From the NCBI GenBank assembly GCA_022495995.1, contig JAFEMH010003609.1, forward strand, positions 124,001-188,000: a DNA stretch of 64,000 nucleotides, read 5' to 3'. The stretch's first letter is position 1. Each line of letters starts with the position of its first letter. Below the pieces are notes generated by a model. It made no database searches. It was not told the DNA's origin and was given only the letters and a program-made list of their open reading frames with translations. A program made the position numbers and the translations under genes. Source of the DNA: Adenophora triphylla var. japonica. Its lineage: Eukaryota; Streptophyta; Magnoliopsida; Asterales; Campanulaceae. Positions 1 through 12,138 of the stretch are shown here, piece after piece.

Positions 1-187
1 TTTTACTTTGTACGGGAATTAAGAAAACAGTAAATGTTGTGAGCATTAAAAGTGAAGTATCTATCTATATATAATAACAAGATAGTGGTAATTTTTTTGC
101 AAACGAGGGGTATTTTCGTCTTTTCACGCGGTGGCAAAATTGCAATAACTAAGTCCCAAAAGCGACGTGGCAATAAGTTATTGGTTG

Positions 188-218
<31 letters not shown>

Positions 219-1821
219 TGGACAAGTGTCGAATAGCGGAGGAGGGGTAATTTGGACTTTTCCTTGGCGCGTGTGACCCACGCGCCGACACACGCACGTT
301 AAATCAGGTTTTTCCTTTTTTTTTTAATTAACTTTAACACGTGGCAAGCACCGATTGGCTGAATGGATTTCAAAAAAAAAATTATCCCATTTCTTTGAGC
401 TCAATTATTATATATTAAATTAAAATTTTTTTAATTTTTTTTCACCAAAATTCGTAATTTTTTTTTTCTCTTTAAATAGATACTTCTTTCATTTGATTTG
501 GACAAAAAAAAATTATCTTTTTTAAATATAAATTTGTTAATTATCTTTTCTTAATTTTCAATTTCTTTTTCGTGAAAATTAATTAAGTTTGAAGTAATTT
601 TTTTAATTATAAATGATAATAAAAAAATCCTCTTCTTTAAAATAATTTTTTTTTACACCATAATTCATAATTATTTTTCTCTTTAAATAGAGACTTTTTC
701 ATTTGATTTGGACAAAGAAAAAAAATACTCTTTTTTAAATATAAATTTATTTTTATTAAGTGTGAACTATTTATTTTTCTTATAAATAATAATAATTATT
801 TTTCTTATTATTGATATGTAATGATGATAATACTGACCACTTTGATAAAGGAGAGAATTTATATATAATTTATATTTGTAAAATGTTTATTTCAAAATTT
901 AGATTTATTTTACAAAATTAATACACAATAATAATAATCAATTTTTAAATTTATTTGTTAATTTTCGTTATCTATAAAATTTCCGATATTATTATGTATT
1001 ACTTTAATTTGTTTATGTGTATGTATGTCTAATAATTTAAAAAAAATATATATGAAGATGAATTAAAATAATTGATAGAGGAGAAAATTTATGGATTGGT
1101 CATATAGGGGATGATGAATTTAGATTTGGGTTTGTATTTAATTAATGGGTGAATCACTTATTAAAAGGTAAATGATTTTAAATATTGATATGTAATGATG
1201 ATAATACTGACCACTTTGATAAATGAGAGAATTTATATATAATTTATATTTGTAAAATGTTTATTTCAAAATTTAGATTTATTTTACAAAATTAATACAC
1301 AATAATAATAATCAATTTTTAAATTTATTTGTTAATTTTCGTTATCTATAAAATTCCCGATATTATTATGTATTACTTTAATTTGTTTATTTGTATGTAT
1401 GTCTAATAATTTAAAAAAAAAATATGAAGATGAATTAAAATAATTGATAGAGGAGAAAATTTATGGATTGATCATATAGGGGATGATGAATTTGGATTTA
1501 GATTTGTATTTAATTATTGGGTGAATCACTTATTCATTATTTAATGTCTCATAATTGTCTGTAATAAACATTTTAAAGTGTATGATACTTTATTTTTCAT
1601 TTCACGATATTTTTATTATTGTTTTCCTCTTATGTCATGCCTATTAATAAAAGTCAAGGTAGATATTTATCTTTTGTTGATTTTTTTTTTTCTAATAGAT
1701 ACTACGTATAAAGAATCTAAAATAAAGTAAAAGTGGTTGGGTATAGGACGATGAGTTGGGATGGTGTTGAATTTTTTTAAACAAAATCATTGTGTATTTA
1801 TAAAGTATATAGGGTTATTTA

Positions 1822-1823
<2 letters not shown>

Positions 1824-1892
<69 letters not shown>
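1824..1892. repeat. (TA)n microsatellite
   Basis: About 34 uninterrupted TA units within Helitron A. Confidence 0.95.
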
Positions 1893-1894
<2 letters not shown>

Positions 1895-2305
1895 GAAGTG
1901 TGATGAATGTGGACTTTGGTTTCTATTTAATAAGTGGGATTGTGTTTGGTTTTTTTTTTATTTTAGTTCGATATATCAAACAATTTATTTCAAAGGTAAA
2001 TGATTTTAAATATTCATATGTAATAATGATAATACTGACCACTTTGATGTTTGTACTAACAATATATTATTCAAGAAAATTTTCACAATATATAAAACAA
2101 CTCGCTTTTCAGTTTGTTTTATTTTAATTGTCGTCTTTTGAGCATGCAGTTTTGGTAACTCAGAAGCTTATTCTCGAAGTATTATTTGTTGTATACATTA
2201 AATAAAATGGGATATCGGTTGAAATAATAATAAAAAAATAATGGGATATATGTAGAGTTTAACGGGGGAGGAGGGTCAATTTATCCCCTTGCGTTGTTGG
2301 CTCTG

Positions 2306-2308
<3 letters not shown>

Positions 2309-2363
<55 letters not shown>
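2309..2363. repeat. (TA)n microsatellite
   Basis: About 27 TA units at the left border of the third internal repeat of Helitron A. Confidence 0.95.
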
Positions 2364-2369
<6 letters not shown>

Positions 2370-3241
2370 ATATAATTTATATTTGTAAAATGTTTATTTC
2401 AAAATTTAGATTTATTTTACAAAACTAATACACAATAATAATATTCAATTTTTAAAGTTATTTGTTAATTTTCGTTATTTATAAAATTCCCGATATTATT
2501 ATGTATTACTTTAATTTGTTTATGTGTATGTATGTCTAATAATTTTAAAAAAAATATATGAAGATGAATTAAAATAATTGATAGACGAGAGAATTTATGA
2601 ATTGGTCATATAGGGGATGATGAATTTAGATTTGGGTTTGTATTTAATTAATGGGTGAATCACTTATTCATTATTTAATGTCTCATAATTGTCTGTAATA
2701 AATATTTTAAAGTGTATGATAATTTATTTTTCATTTCACGATATTTTTATTATTGTTTTCCTCTTATGTTATGCTTGTTAATAAAAGTCAAGGTAGATAT
2801 TTATCTTTTGTTGATTTTTTTTTTCTAATAGATACTATGTATTTTGGTATTCTCAATTATATTTTGCATTATCGAAATTTCACATTCCCAATGGTCCGAA
2901 CATATTGATATGTAATGATGCACTTCCTTCCTCTTTCGACATTTGTACTGATAAAGTTGTCTTTTAAAGATGTGTTTCACAATATATAAAAATGTTTGTC
3001 CCATATAGTCATTTTATTTAATTTTCGTCTTTTTAAGCATTAATAACTATCCGTGCATCGCACGGATGTAACATTATATTTATTTTAATGACCTTCAATC
3101 TGATATTTTTACTGACAATATATTTTTCAAAGCTTTTTTTTTATAATGTCTACAAACATCTCTATTTTTTTTTGTATTCGTTTAATTTTCAATCAGTTAT
3201 TCGTTATTAACTGTCCGTGCATCGCACGGGGGTTAAACTAG

Positions 3242-4758
3242 TGAGATAAAAATTAAGAATCTTATTTCGGGGCGGAGGGAGGAGGGAGTATTTGTTTATT
3301 ATCAAGCGCTTGTGATTAATAAAATGAGGTTGACTTGAAAGTGAACTTCCTCCGTCTCAGTTCAATGGATGATGATTTATTTCTTTTTTGGTCTATCAAT
3401 GTTTGACGGAGATTATTTAAAACGACAAAGTTTTTATATTTTCAGGGACTAATTTGTCATACTTAAATTAACAATTTACCTAATATTTTTTTTACTCATA
3501 ATTTCTCAAACTTTACTTTTCATATTTATAAAATCTTCTCCACTGTTAATATTTATTTCTTAATTACTGTATTCTAAAAAAGTTGGTCCTTGTTGAGGTG
3601 GAACGAGCGCTATTGATGCTATCAGCAGTTTTTGGAACATTATGTGAAAATATGTAAACTGCAAGTTGGCTTGTCTCCAATCTTAATGAAGGCTCACATA
3701 ACAATTGGTCAACGATAAAATAAACCTTGGAAGCATCTTTATTTATGAATAGTCCTTTTTTTTTTTAAAGTTTCTTTTGGGATAAATCATTTTCGCTCAA
3801 ATTCCTGAATAAATTTAAATGTTCAAGAATTTTTTATGTTATTATTTCTCTCTCTAATTTTGTTTTTTCTTTTCTAACAATAATAATTCGTTCGGATTTC
3901 TTCATTATTATGAAGAATTTTTGTACAAGAATCACTTCTTCTCCATAACAACGATTAGGTGGTGCAGTGCTCACCAAACCATTACACCACAAACGGCTTC
4001 ATGACATCATTTACAATCTTGGTCTCATTATTCGATCTTCCATCTTGCGGGGCCTTCCAATACCATAAATTAACTTCCAAACCCTCGAATTTTATAAAAT
4101 AATCACAAAAATGTTCTTTTTTATTGTTTTTCATTAATAAATAATAAGTGGCACCTCTCGAATGTTAACTTCACATTCTCACAGTAATGTGGCTGACAAA
4201 ACATTTTACTTCCTCCCTAAATAATCCAATTATCACTTTTAGGGACATTGTAGAAGAGTAGCATAAGTACGTAAATTTTTTGCTAAGAAAAGGGGAAGGA
4301 GAAAGTTGGTAGCCCAATGGCATCGGAGGATGCAAGGCGGGGAAAGGGAAAAGAGATAGTCGGGGCGTCAAAACACGGTAGTGGTTTGGAAGGGTTGCCG
4401 GCTGGGTACATGGTTGGTTTACAAGAGCGGCCCAGTCGGATGAGATTTGTTGTTGAACTTTCTGCATCCTGACCGCGAACGATGGTAATAGCATGAACCT
4501 AAAATGGCAGATTTTACATATCCAAGCAAGCTAACTCAATTTTCCAGCCAATCAAGGTTTTGAGCTGCTTAACAAGAAATATTTTCTACAACCCAAAAAC
4601 AAGAACCTGCTACAGTTTCAGAACACCAGTTTTTTATGTACAAAAGATTTGCTAATTATCCATGTCCATGTCCTGTCTGTAACAGAAATAACTTAAAAGA
4701 GCATACATCCTGTACAAAAGATCTGCTAATTATCCATGTCAGTTCAACAAATGGGCAA
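3242..4758. other. Intergenic region downstream of the minus-strand gene
   Basis: No gene is supported. Isolated Stowaway-like half ends occur at 3270-3290 and 3348-3360 without matching partners. A moderately GC-rich stretch at 4290-4490 is open on the minus strand for about 107 codons but resembles nothing known to me. The last ~250 bases before 4759 are likely the 3' untranslated region and flank of the unknown gene. Confidence 0.5.
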
Positions 4759-7700
4759 TCAAGTCGGACGGACTCGAATCACAACCACAATCAAGAGGAC
4801 CAGAATTGACAGCATGAGAGAACTTTCCACTATCTTCTGAAAGTTGTCTTCAGCCTCCTTCCCCTTTGATGCCTTCTCCTCAACTGAAGGAGGCTGAAAC
4901 AAATCGTTCACCAACTTTGTGATTTTGTCGACTAATTCCATCACTTTAGCCTTTGTGTTAACAAATATCCAACTCAGTATATCTGTTGTCGTGTTACTAC
5001 CTTCCAATGCCTTATCTGAACTCCCAGAAATACTCTTGTCCGCTGCATATATCCCCCAACTAAACATGTCAGTGAAAATACGTATGGAGAACATGAACAC
5101 ACATATATATACCCTCTATCCCGAAATGATCTTACTACTTTTTTGTAGTCAATATGAAGGTACTTTGAGCAATAATTTTATGTTAATTTAATTATCCTAA
5201 TGAAAATCTAGAAATGTTATTTATAATTGTATATTAATAACGAGTTTAAAATTTTCATTATGATAGTTAAATTAACCTAAATTTATTGCTCAAAGTACCT
5301 CCGTATTAAAAACAAAATAGTGGGAAAATTGTTTTGGGACGGAGGGGGTATATTCTACAAAATTCCCTAAAGTTCTTTTGGTCACCTTTGCTGAGTGAAT
5401 CTCTAAGTTCCCGAACCACCTCATTGTTCAAAACAGCTTCCCAAAGAGCTTTATCAGATGACAGTGAAAGAACCATTCTCTACAAAATTCAGGATAGATA
5501 CGAACTGAGCAATGCTGATAAAGGAAATGAAAAACCAAAACTTTTGGCAACTATGTGAAAGTCATAGAAGGTGATGCAAAGAACATGTCCCTACGCTGCC
5601 TATTTTTGCTACATTTCATTTATAGCATCGCCCTTAACCCCAAGGGGCGGCACAAAACAATGAGTTCTCAGGCGGGTTATACCCTTCTTGAGCTCTTTTA
5701 GGACAAACGTCACTCAGAGAATGACATAATTTTCATACTTCATACTCCCTCTATCCAAATGAAAATTTATAATTTGTTATTGATACACCATTATAAATAC
5801 TTGATTAACAATTTATAGATGTTCATTAGGATAATTAAATTAACCTAAAATTATTGCTCAAAGTACCTTCGTGTTAATAGCTAAAAAAGTACGAAGATCA
5901 TTTTGGGAAGGAGGGAGTATTTATTTGAATATGGAGATATTAAGAAAGAGTGACACTTTATGAGCATATCTCCATATATGTTGAAAGTTTTGGTAACAAA
6001 TAATTGTACCAATGATGCTATGCATGAAAGTCCACTCTCACAAATCCCAAACCCTGCATATTTCATTGATTACGATAGTTCTAAATGACCATAGCAAGTA
6101 CTCCCTCCGTCCCAAAATGTTTGTCCCATTTGACTTTTTTGTTGAACTTTGACCACAAATTTATGAGAGATTAATCATGTTCATGAAATTCTAAAAGTTG
6201 TTGTTGATAATATTATTAATGGTGAATCAATAGAAATTTTTAGAATTTCATGAACATAATTAAATTGTCATATATTTGTGGTCAAAGTTCAACAAAAAAG
6301 TCAAATGGGACAAACATTTTGAGACGGAGGGAGTATTCATTATTTCATGAGGAAGAAAATAGACATATCAACAATGCAACTCAGAACATGAAGAAATTTC
6401 AATTCTCCCAGCAAAATATACGTTCCTTGAAACTGATCATGATCCCACTCATCTGAATCAGTATTTGTTTTTGAATCAAGCCAATGAGATCATTTCAGTT
6501 AAACAGTAAATGTACCTTAACAGAAGGGTCGACCTGCAATAAATGGAAAGCATCATAAACTCTGGAAGGCCCAGGAGAATGGAATGTTCTTGAAACGTAT
6601 CCCTGCAATGAGGGCTCCATCCAGTCGAGCTCTGAACCTGCTTTCTGGGAGCCTGTTGGACTTGAAATCATGTCTATCTCATCATTTTCTGAATTGTAAA
6701 CGTTTTTGTCCCTGATGTACTGTGAAAAGGAGTTTGGGTCAATAGCCCTTACATCCCCAATTTAGAGAAAAAATTAGTATTATAGGTTATAACCTGCGCT
6801 GACACAACAATTTGCCAATCAGCAAACAAAGAGCAGAGAATTAATTACTGAACAATAAATCAAAATACGTGTTATATTTATCACATATTCATCAGTTGGA
6901 TTATCAGTTCAGTAAATATGGAGACAAAAACTTCACATTTCTTGATGCCAATGGCCAAGGAGAAGAGGAAACTCGTTATAATATACAAAGACTATTGTGC
7001 TATATTTTCTAACCGTCAATGTCTGCAAACTTATGAAAAAAAGTAAGGCTGAAAACAAGAAAATGTATAAATATTATTACAGTTACAGGAAGCAACTGAG
7101 TAGATCAGTCATTCAAGTGGCAGCATGTTGTAGGTAGTGAGGAAAAATTACAATAATAGACCTACGAAAACCAACTATGTTAAATGGTCAAGGCTCGCAT
7201 TACTCACATAACCATATATTCCATTCAAGTAGCAGCATGTTGTTAATAGTAAAGGAAAATTACAATCATAGACCTCTTTTGTTTGACGATTCATGTTAGC
7301 TGACTCCAAGTCATTTTGGGACTAAGGCTTTGTTACTGTTGTTATTCTTTCCGGCGTATAATCAGAGATATGCCAATCAAATGAGCAAGACATACCTTCT
7401 AATATCCACTTATTGGTTGACAACTCGTAAAGATAGTGGAAATTGACATGGGAAATGAATAAGGAATAAAGATGATGAAGATATATAAAGAAGATAGAAT
7501 AGTGCTGATATTTTAGGAGGTGCAGAAAGCAACAACAATCGTGGCCTAATATTTGTATCTTTAGTAGAAAATGACAACTATTTCTTGATGAATAATTATC
7601 AGTTGATTAGAAAGATGTCACGGAGATCTATAAGTTAACCTTAAAGCCAACATCAATCCAATGTGAACACAGTCCTCCAAATATCAGAGTTGTCAATAAA

Positions 7701-8659
7701 TAAAACCAAGTCCCTGCCTCCATTTTCAACTCTATGGAAGGCTTAAATTGTCATATATTCCATCATTATTGTCCAAATCATCATTATAAACAAAAATAAT
7801 TACTAAATGAAAAACAAGGTTTTCCCCCAAAATCTAACCATGAACATGAATACAAGATTGAGGATCTTCTGTCAGGCCCATCAAGATAATTTCTACCTTT
7901 TTTTCCTCTTTAATTTGATTTATGCATACAATTATAAATCCCAATTCACCATGTTCAAGAATTTGACATTCACTGCAATCCAGTTCTTTGAAAAACATTA
8001 ACAAATATAGTATATATATATACATAATGCATATATACGTATATATAATGCAATGAACTGGGAAATAATTCCCTATTTAGCATACAATCTACTCAAAATT
8101 TCAAGTGAAAAACCAATTAGAAGCAATTTTTTTTAAAAAAATAAAACATGCTACCGGAAAAACACACCGGAAGAGAAAACCATAAATCTCAAAGAAAGAG
8201 ACAGACTTACTGTTGGAGAGAACAAACAGCTTGCTCAACTTCTTCAGCAGAAGGAACTTCCCCAAAAACATGATCATCAAAATACCCATTTGTCCTCTCA
8301 TCTTCAACCCCATCCACACACTCCCAATCAAACTCCCCACTACAATTAATACACGTACACGGAGCCCGATACGGCGCAGTCGCCGCCACACACACCGTAA
8401 TGTTCAACAAAGAGAACGGCGACGGCGATGAGGTGAGAGAAGAAAATATATTGAGATTAGGTTTCGTTGTGGTCGCAGAATTATTGCTCGAAGTGGCACT
8501 ACCGGATGAATTAGAATAACCTCCGCCGCTGCCGCTGCCGCTGCCACTTCCACCATTTCCACCGGTTCTGATAGCCCTTTGAATTGAACTGAGCATTCTT
8601 CCACCGCCACCCATTCCTCCCCCGCCACTGAGACCACCGTCGCCGAATGTCCTCCACAT
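4759..8659 (-). CDS. Conserved plant protein of unknown function, C-terminal membrane anchor (4 exons)
   Basis: Four exons read 8659-8211, 6747-6516, 5479-5386 and 5042-4759; splice phases agree (2, 0, 1) and give 352 residues. All borders are GT-AG; the exon 2 acceptor was placed at 6748 because it keeps frame through AIDPNSFSQYIRDKN. Residues 1-80 are Gly/Ser/Asn-rich. About 101-150 holds a Cys/acidic patch (CTCINCSGEFDWEC) and an acidic segment ending VEQAVCSLQQ. Exon 2 has SSPTGS, LDWMEPSLQ and RVYDAFHLLQ; exon 3 has RMVLSLSSDKALW and NNEVVRELRDS. Exon 4 has DILSWIFVNTKAKVMELVDK, then a hydrophobic tail (SLMLSILVLLIVVVI) five residues from the stop, which suggests a tail-anchored protein facing the cytosol. 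I recognise the blocks as a conserved plant family but know no function. The start is the only ATG before the Gly-rich stretch. Introns 2 and 3 hold three Stowaway MITEs, yet all exons are intact. Confidence 0.85.
5112..5348. mobile_element. Stowaway MITE in intron 3 of the unknown gene
   Basis: The ends CCCTCTATCCCGAAATGATC and GTTTTGGGACGGAGGGGG are inverted repeats flanked by TA. The subterminal AAGGTACTTTGAGCAATAA recurs inverted near the right end. Same subfamily as 5745-5917, 14020-14232 and 53902-54147. Confidence 0.88.
5745..5917. mobile_element. Stowaway MITE in intron 2 of the unknown gene
   Basis: Starts CTCCCTCTATCC, ends GGGAAGGAGGGAG, with TA on both sides. The left arm is shortened: the inner AAGGTAC block seen in its relatives is present only on the right. 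Confidence 0.82.
6101..6333. mobile_element. Stowaway MITE in intron 2 of the unknown gene
   Basis: Long, nearly perfect foldback: left end CTCCCTCCGTCCCAAAATG, right end CATTTTGAGACGGAGGGAG, TA target duplication at 6099-6100 and 6334-6335. The arms pair almost to the centre, which suggests recent insertion. Confidence 0.94.
7130..7280. repeat. Imperfect direct repeat of about 50 bp in intron 1
   Basis: A block with CAGCATGTTGT followed by a poly-A-rich segment and ATAGACCT occurs at about 7130 and again at about 7227. Origin unknown. Confidence 0.6.
7295..7345 (+). mobile_element. 3' tail of an RTE LINE or Au-type SINE (fragment)
   Basis: TTTTGGGACTAAGGCTTTGT followed by degenerate TTG repeats is the 3' tail shared by plant RTE LINEs and Au SINEs. 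It is the reverse complement of the tail at 63245-63300. Only the tail is recognisable. Confidence 0.6.
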
Positions 8660-8910
8660 GAACTGAAATTATATAATCAATCTCTTTTAGCTTTAAATCT
8701 TTGTTCTATCGGAGCAGATTTTTTTTCTTTTTTTTTTTCTTTTGAGTTTTCGAGGGAGGAGAAGATGACAAGTGAATAAGAAGTATAGATATAGGATTTG
8801 GGTGTCGTAATCTTTGCCGTATAAGTCCTCGCGTGTGGTCTATTTATTGAAGTAGATATGTGTAATATACTCACGTCAAATTTTATTTTAAGGTTCTTAT
8901 TTTTTTAGTT
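8660..8910 (-). promoter_or_regulatory. 5' flank of the unknown minus-strand gene
   Basis: The stretch between the start codon and the MULE at 8911. A homopurine/homopyrimidine tract (8715-8745) probably lies in the 5' untranslated region; a TATA-like AATAAATA (minus strand) lies at about 8842-8849. No other motif can be supported. Confidence 0.35.
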
Positions 8911-9295
8911 GAGTTGGTCTTATAAAAAATTAATTTTTTTTTAAGATAAGAAAAAACGTGTTTTCAAAATAAACGGTGGCATTTTTGTAATTACACAAAT
9001 TCGTGCCATCCCAAGCTCCGATCATCTTTTCTGGCCATCTCAAGCTCTGATCGTTCTCCGGCGTTCACTCAATTTGAGTATTTAGTAACCTACAATTCGT
9101 GCCCTAGTTCCGCCATTAATGTCCATTGTCAACTCTGCTTCATTACATAATTGATTGGTACTTTATTGATTGGTACATAATTAATTGGAGATAACTGTGT
9201 AATTTGATTCCATAGTTCTTCGTTTTTTCGTTGGATAAACAGAATGTCCTTCAATGGTGTGGAAAAAGGGTATAATTTGCTGAAGTTTGGGTCAA

Positions 9296-9500
9296 TTCAA
9301 CGAAGCAGTGCATGTGTAACAAAGTGCCAGTGCCAGTGTAAAAAAAGTGTCAGTGTTAGTGTAATAAAGTGCAGGTGTTAGTGTATCGAAGTGCTTTGGT
9401 GTTAGTGTAAAACAAGTGCCGGTGTTAGTTTAACAAAGTGTCGGTGTTAGTGTAACAAAGTGCCGGTGTTAGTGTAACCAAGTGCCGAGTGTTAGTTTAT
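9296..9500. repeat. Tandem array, unit about 22 bp, in MULE X
   Basis: Degenerate units of the form GTAACAAAGTGCCGGTGTTA repeat about eight times. Confidence 0.85.
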
Positions 9501-9714
9501 AAAGTCACTTAATATACATGCATTAACACTTTTTTACCACCGGCATTCAAAAATACGTGGGTGGCATTTGAAAACACATTTACCTGGCACTCAATGCATA
9601 TACTGACACTCAAAACAACGATAATTATTTTTGCTAATATTCAAAAAAACATGAGCTGGCATTCAAAAAAACATGGATCGGCATTCAAAATTACATGAGC
9701 TGGCATTCAAAAAT

Positions 9715-9925
9715 ACATTGACACTCGGTTACACACTTACGCACTCTATTATACACTAACGGTCACTCAATTATACACCAACGGGCACTTGATTATACAC
9801 TAACGGGCACTTGATTATACACTAACGGGCACTCAATTATACACCAACGGGCGCTTGATTATACACTAACGGGCACTCTATTATACACTAACGGGCACTT
9901 GATTAATCACCAACGGCACTTGATT
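9715..9925. repeat. Inverted counterpart array in MULE X
   Basis: Units of the form ATTATACACTAACGGGCACT repeat about nine times. They are the approximate reverse complement of the array at 9296-9500, so the element could fold into a long imperfect hairpin. Confidence 0.82.
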
Positions 9926-10716
9926 AATCGTTATAAAACAACAGGTGCTTGATCGTATCCAAATCCTCACCATTTTCCCCATTCGGAAATCCCCAATCAA
10001 ACTTCGCAATAAATTGCAAGCGCCGACCCAATCGTCACCGCTGCAAGCGCAATCCCAGGACACCTCCGTCCGATCCGAACGGTATCAATTCAAAATCAAA
10101 TCCTTTGTAATGGTAATGGAGTGTGTAAACGGAAGGTTTCTTTGATTACGGCTCTCAAATAGTTCATCTTCTCCAAGTCATCGTCGGTTATGTGTTGTCT
10201 GTCGCCGGTTGGTTTCTGGGATAGGAGAGGGGATTGGTGTTGCCGGAGAAGGAGAAGACGGTGAGGGCGATTGCAATTGGGGTTGCCGGAGACGAAGAAG
10301 ACGCGATCTTCCCCTTTGCGTATAGAGAGAGAGAGAGGTTACGTAACTGTGTGTTGTTATTAGGAAGACGGTAAAACACGTTTTTTGTTAAGTTAACAAA
10401 AAACGCGTTTTTTATAAGTTTTTGGCTTTTTTTTTTTAGTAGTCTCATTTTAAAGTTTTATTTATTTTATTATTTAAAATAGATAATGGGACTCACTTAC
10501 TATTATACTTAAAAAAAAAAACTTTTTACCCACTTTTTCTTTCCTATTTTATTTTTTATATCCACAACATTTTCTTTTTCTTTTTTTTAATTTTTGTAAC
10601 AAATCAAACTAAAAACAGTAAATCGAAATGGACAAGATATCTTTTTACGTAATCTTTACTAAAGAAAAATAATTTTTAATTTTATTTGTAGAAAATGACA
10701 ATAATGAATGAGTAAG

Positions 10717-10988
10717 TTTTAGGAAAAACCTGTTTCTCTCCATAAGTTATAAAAACCCACTTTCATCCTTAAAAATATCGAGTTTAGACCTTAAAACATT
10801 GAGTTTAGGCCTTAAAATACCTAGAAAATAAAATAGTGAGTTTAGGCGTTAAAACAGTGAGTTTAAGCTAGAAAATAAAATAGCGAGTTTAGGACTTAAA
10901 ACAGTGAGTTTAGGACTTAAAACACCAAGTCGATATATTTAAAAACATGATTTTTTATAACTTATAAAGAAACAAATTTCCCCCAAAA
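10717..10988. mobile_element. Foldback element (MITE-like)
   Basis: The left arm (TTAGGAAAAACCTGTTTC...CATAAGTTATAAAAA) is answered by an inverted right arm (TTTATAACTTATAAAGAAAC...TTTCCCCCAAAATTTTCTC). The centre is a short tandem repeat. No clear target duplication. Confidence 0.5.
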
Positions 10989-11995
10989 TTTTCTCATAAC
11001 GAATTTAGGAGGCATTTCAAAATGAGATCTGCATATGAAACATTCTCATAATGGGTCCAAAGTTAAAATTTTAACAAGAGCAAATTGTAATTTAAGGCTT
11101 ATTATTGACACCCCTTTATTTATCAGCGGCCCCATATATTTTATTTATCGATTTAAGGTTTAATGTGGTCAAATGTTGTTGATTCGGGGTTTATTGACAA
11201 ATATTGTCAGAAAACTCAGGTACCTCGTCATGTGACGAGCACATGATAGAAAAATGGGATAGTTTGTAATAGTTATTAGTTTTAAGGAGTTAGATGCAAA
11301 GTTTTAAATATAAAGTATTAGGTTAATTTCTCTTTGAAAAATAATAAATATTATCTTAAATAATTAATATTTCCAAAAAAAAAAATGTTATTTTTTGGGT
11401 TGAAATTGAATTCATGACCTTCATTCACATGGAATTGAATTCATGACATTTAATATGAAAAATATTTTAACATATTAAAAGGATACTACCTTCATATGGA
11501 ATTGAACTCATGACCTTTAATATGAAAAAAAAAAAAAATTAACATATTATAAGGGTACTACTTGAATAACTTAACATATTATAAGACTAAGAATATTAGT
11601 TGAATTAATCGTTTGGCTGAAATTGAATTCATGACCTTTCGTATGTATAGAATACTAGCACATAAGGTGTCAGTAGCCACGTAATTTATTTATTTTTATT
11701 TTTTTAAAAAAAAAATATTTTTTTATTTAAAAAAAAAAAAAATTTAAGGATAAAATGGAAAAGGGACAAATATATGAGGGCAAAATAGGAATTTCCCCTG
11801 TTGAAACTGTTCATAGAACTGTTCAAAAGGGGGGTTCCATTTATAATCTAGATTGAGTGTCGCTCACATTAGAGTTATTTGACAATATGCTCATTTCTAA
11901 ATGTTGCTCGTCTGTTTTTCTTTATCTAGGGTACACACCTGTGTGTTACTTATGTGATTATGTCGTTATTTTCTGACATATTCTTTGCGAGTAGG

Positions 11996-12138
11996 TTTTG
12001 GGGGAAACTAGTTTCTCCCTAACATTATGAAAAGTCTTGTTTTAAAAATCGAAACAAAGGTACGTACAATTTTTTTTTTAAATAAAAAACAAGACTTTTT
12101 ATAATATTTGGGGAAACTAGTTTCCCCCAAAATTTTCT
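11996..12138. mobile_element. Short foldback element related to 10717-10988
   Basis: The left arm GGGGGAAACTAGTTTCTCCC plus CATTATGAAAAGTCTTGTTT is mirrored by AAAACAAGACTTTTTATAAT plus GGGGAAACTAGTTTCCCCC. It shares the end TTTCCCCCAAAATTTTCT with the foldback at 10717. Confidence 0.6.

Larger units (their letters stand above)
810..2842 (+). repeat. Three direct repeats of about 350-520 bp inside Helitron A
   Basis: Near-identical blocks start at about 810, 1185 and 2359; the third lacks the first ~40 bases. Blocks two and three carry an extra shared tail (about 1530-1706 and 2664-2842). A 30-base fragment of the unit start also sits at 2018-2048. The spacing between blocks two and three is enlarged by TA microsatellites. 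Nothing in them looks coding. Confidence 0.8.
60..3241 (+). mobile_element. Non-autonomous Helitron (Helitron A)
   Basis: The left end begins with TC directly after an A (TCTATCTATATATAATAAC). The right end has a GC-rich hairpin (CCGTGCATCGCACGG, 3215-3229) about ten bases before a terminal CTAG, followed by T. This is the Helitron layout (A|TC...CTRR|T, no target duplication). No Rep or helicase coding is visible inside; the body is very AT-rich and holds direct repeats and TA microsatellites. A second, older copy of the 3' hairpin stands at about 3048-3066 without CTAG, so the 3' region looks duplicated. The 5' border is less certain than the 3' border. Confidence 0.65.
8911..10426 (+). mobile_element. 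MULE-like non-autonomous element, copy X
   Basis: The left end GAGTTGGTCTTATAAAAAA and right end TTATAAGTTTTTGGC match, in opposite orientation, the two ends of the element at 58585-59693, which has a clear 9-bp duplication. Here the flanks are T-rich and the duplication cannot be read. Inside are a tandem array, its inverted counterpart and a Gly/Arg-codon-like GC-rich stretch (10200-10310). No transposase is visible. Confidence 0.68.

Noticed and set aside
1761..2003. Plus-strand frame through the TA microsatellite
   Set aside because: The TA repeat translates to an Ile-Tyr run; not a gene.
3270..3600. Stowaway-like ends (GGCGGAGGGAGGAGGGAGTA at 3272 and CTTCCTCCGTCTCAG at 3346)
   Set aside because: The two half ends face away from each other and lack partners; no complete element can be drawn.
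4171..4494. Minus-strand frame of 107 codons and a tRNA-like word near 4310
   Set aside because: No recognisable domain, no splice context, and no matching A and B boxes for a SINE.
5334..5558. Plus-strand frame of 74 codons
   Set aside because: Antisense to exon 3 of the unknown gene plus the end of a Stowaway MITE.
8101..8637. Other open frames overlapping exon 1 of the unknown gene (both strands)
   Set aside because: They are shadows caused by the GC-rich, low-complexity exon; only the 8659 frame splices in phase to the conserved exons.
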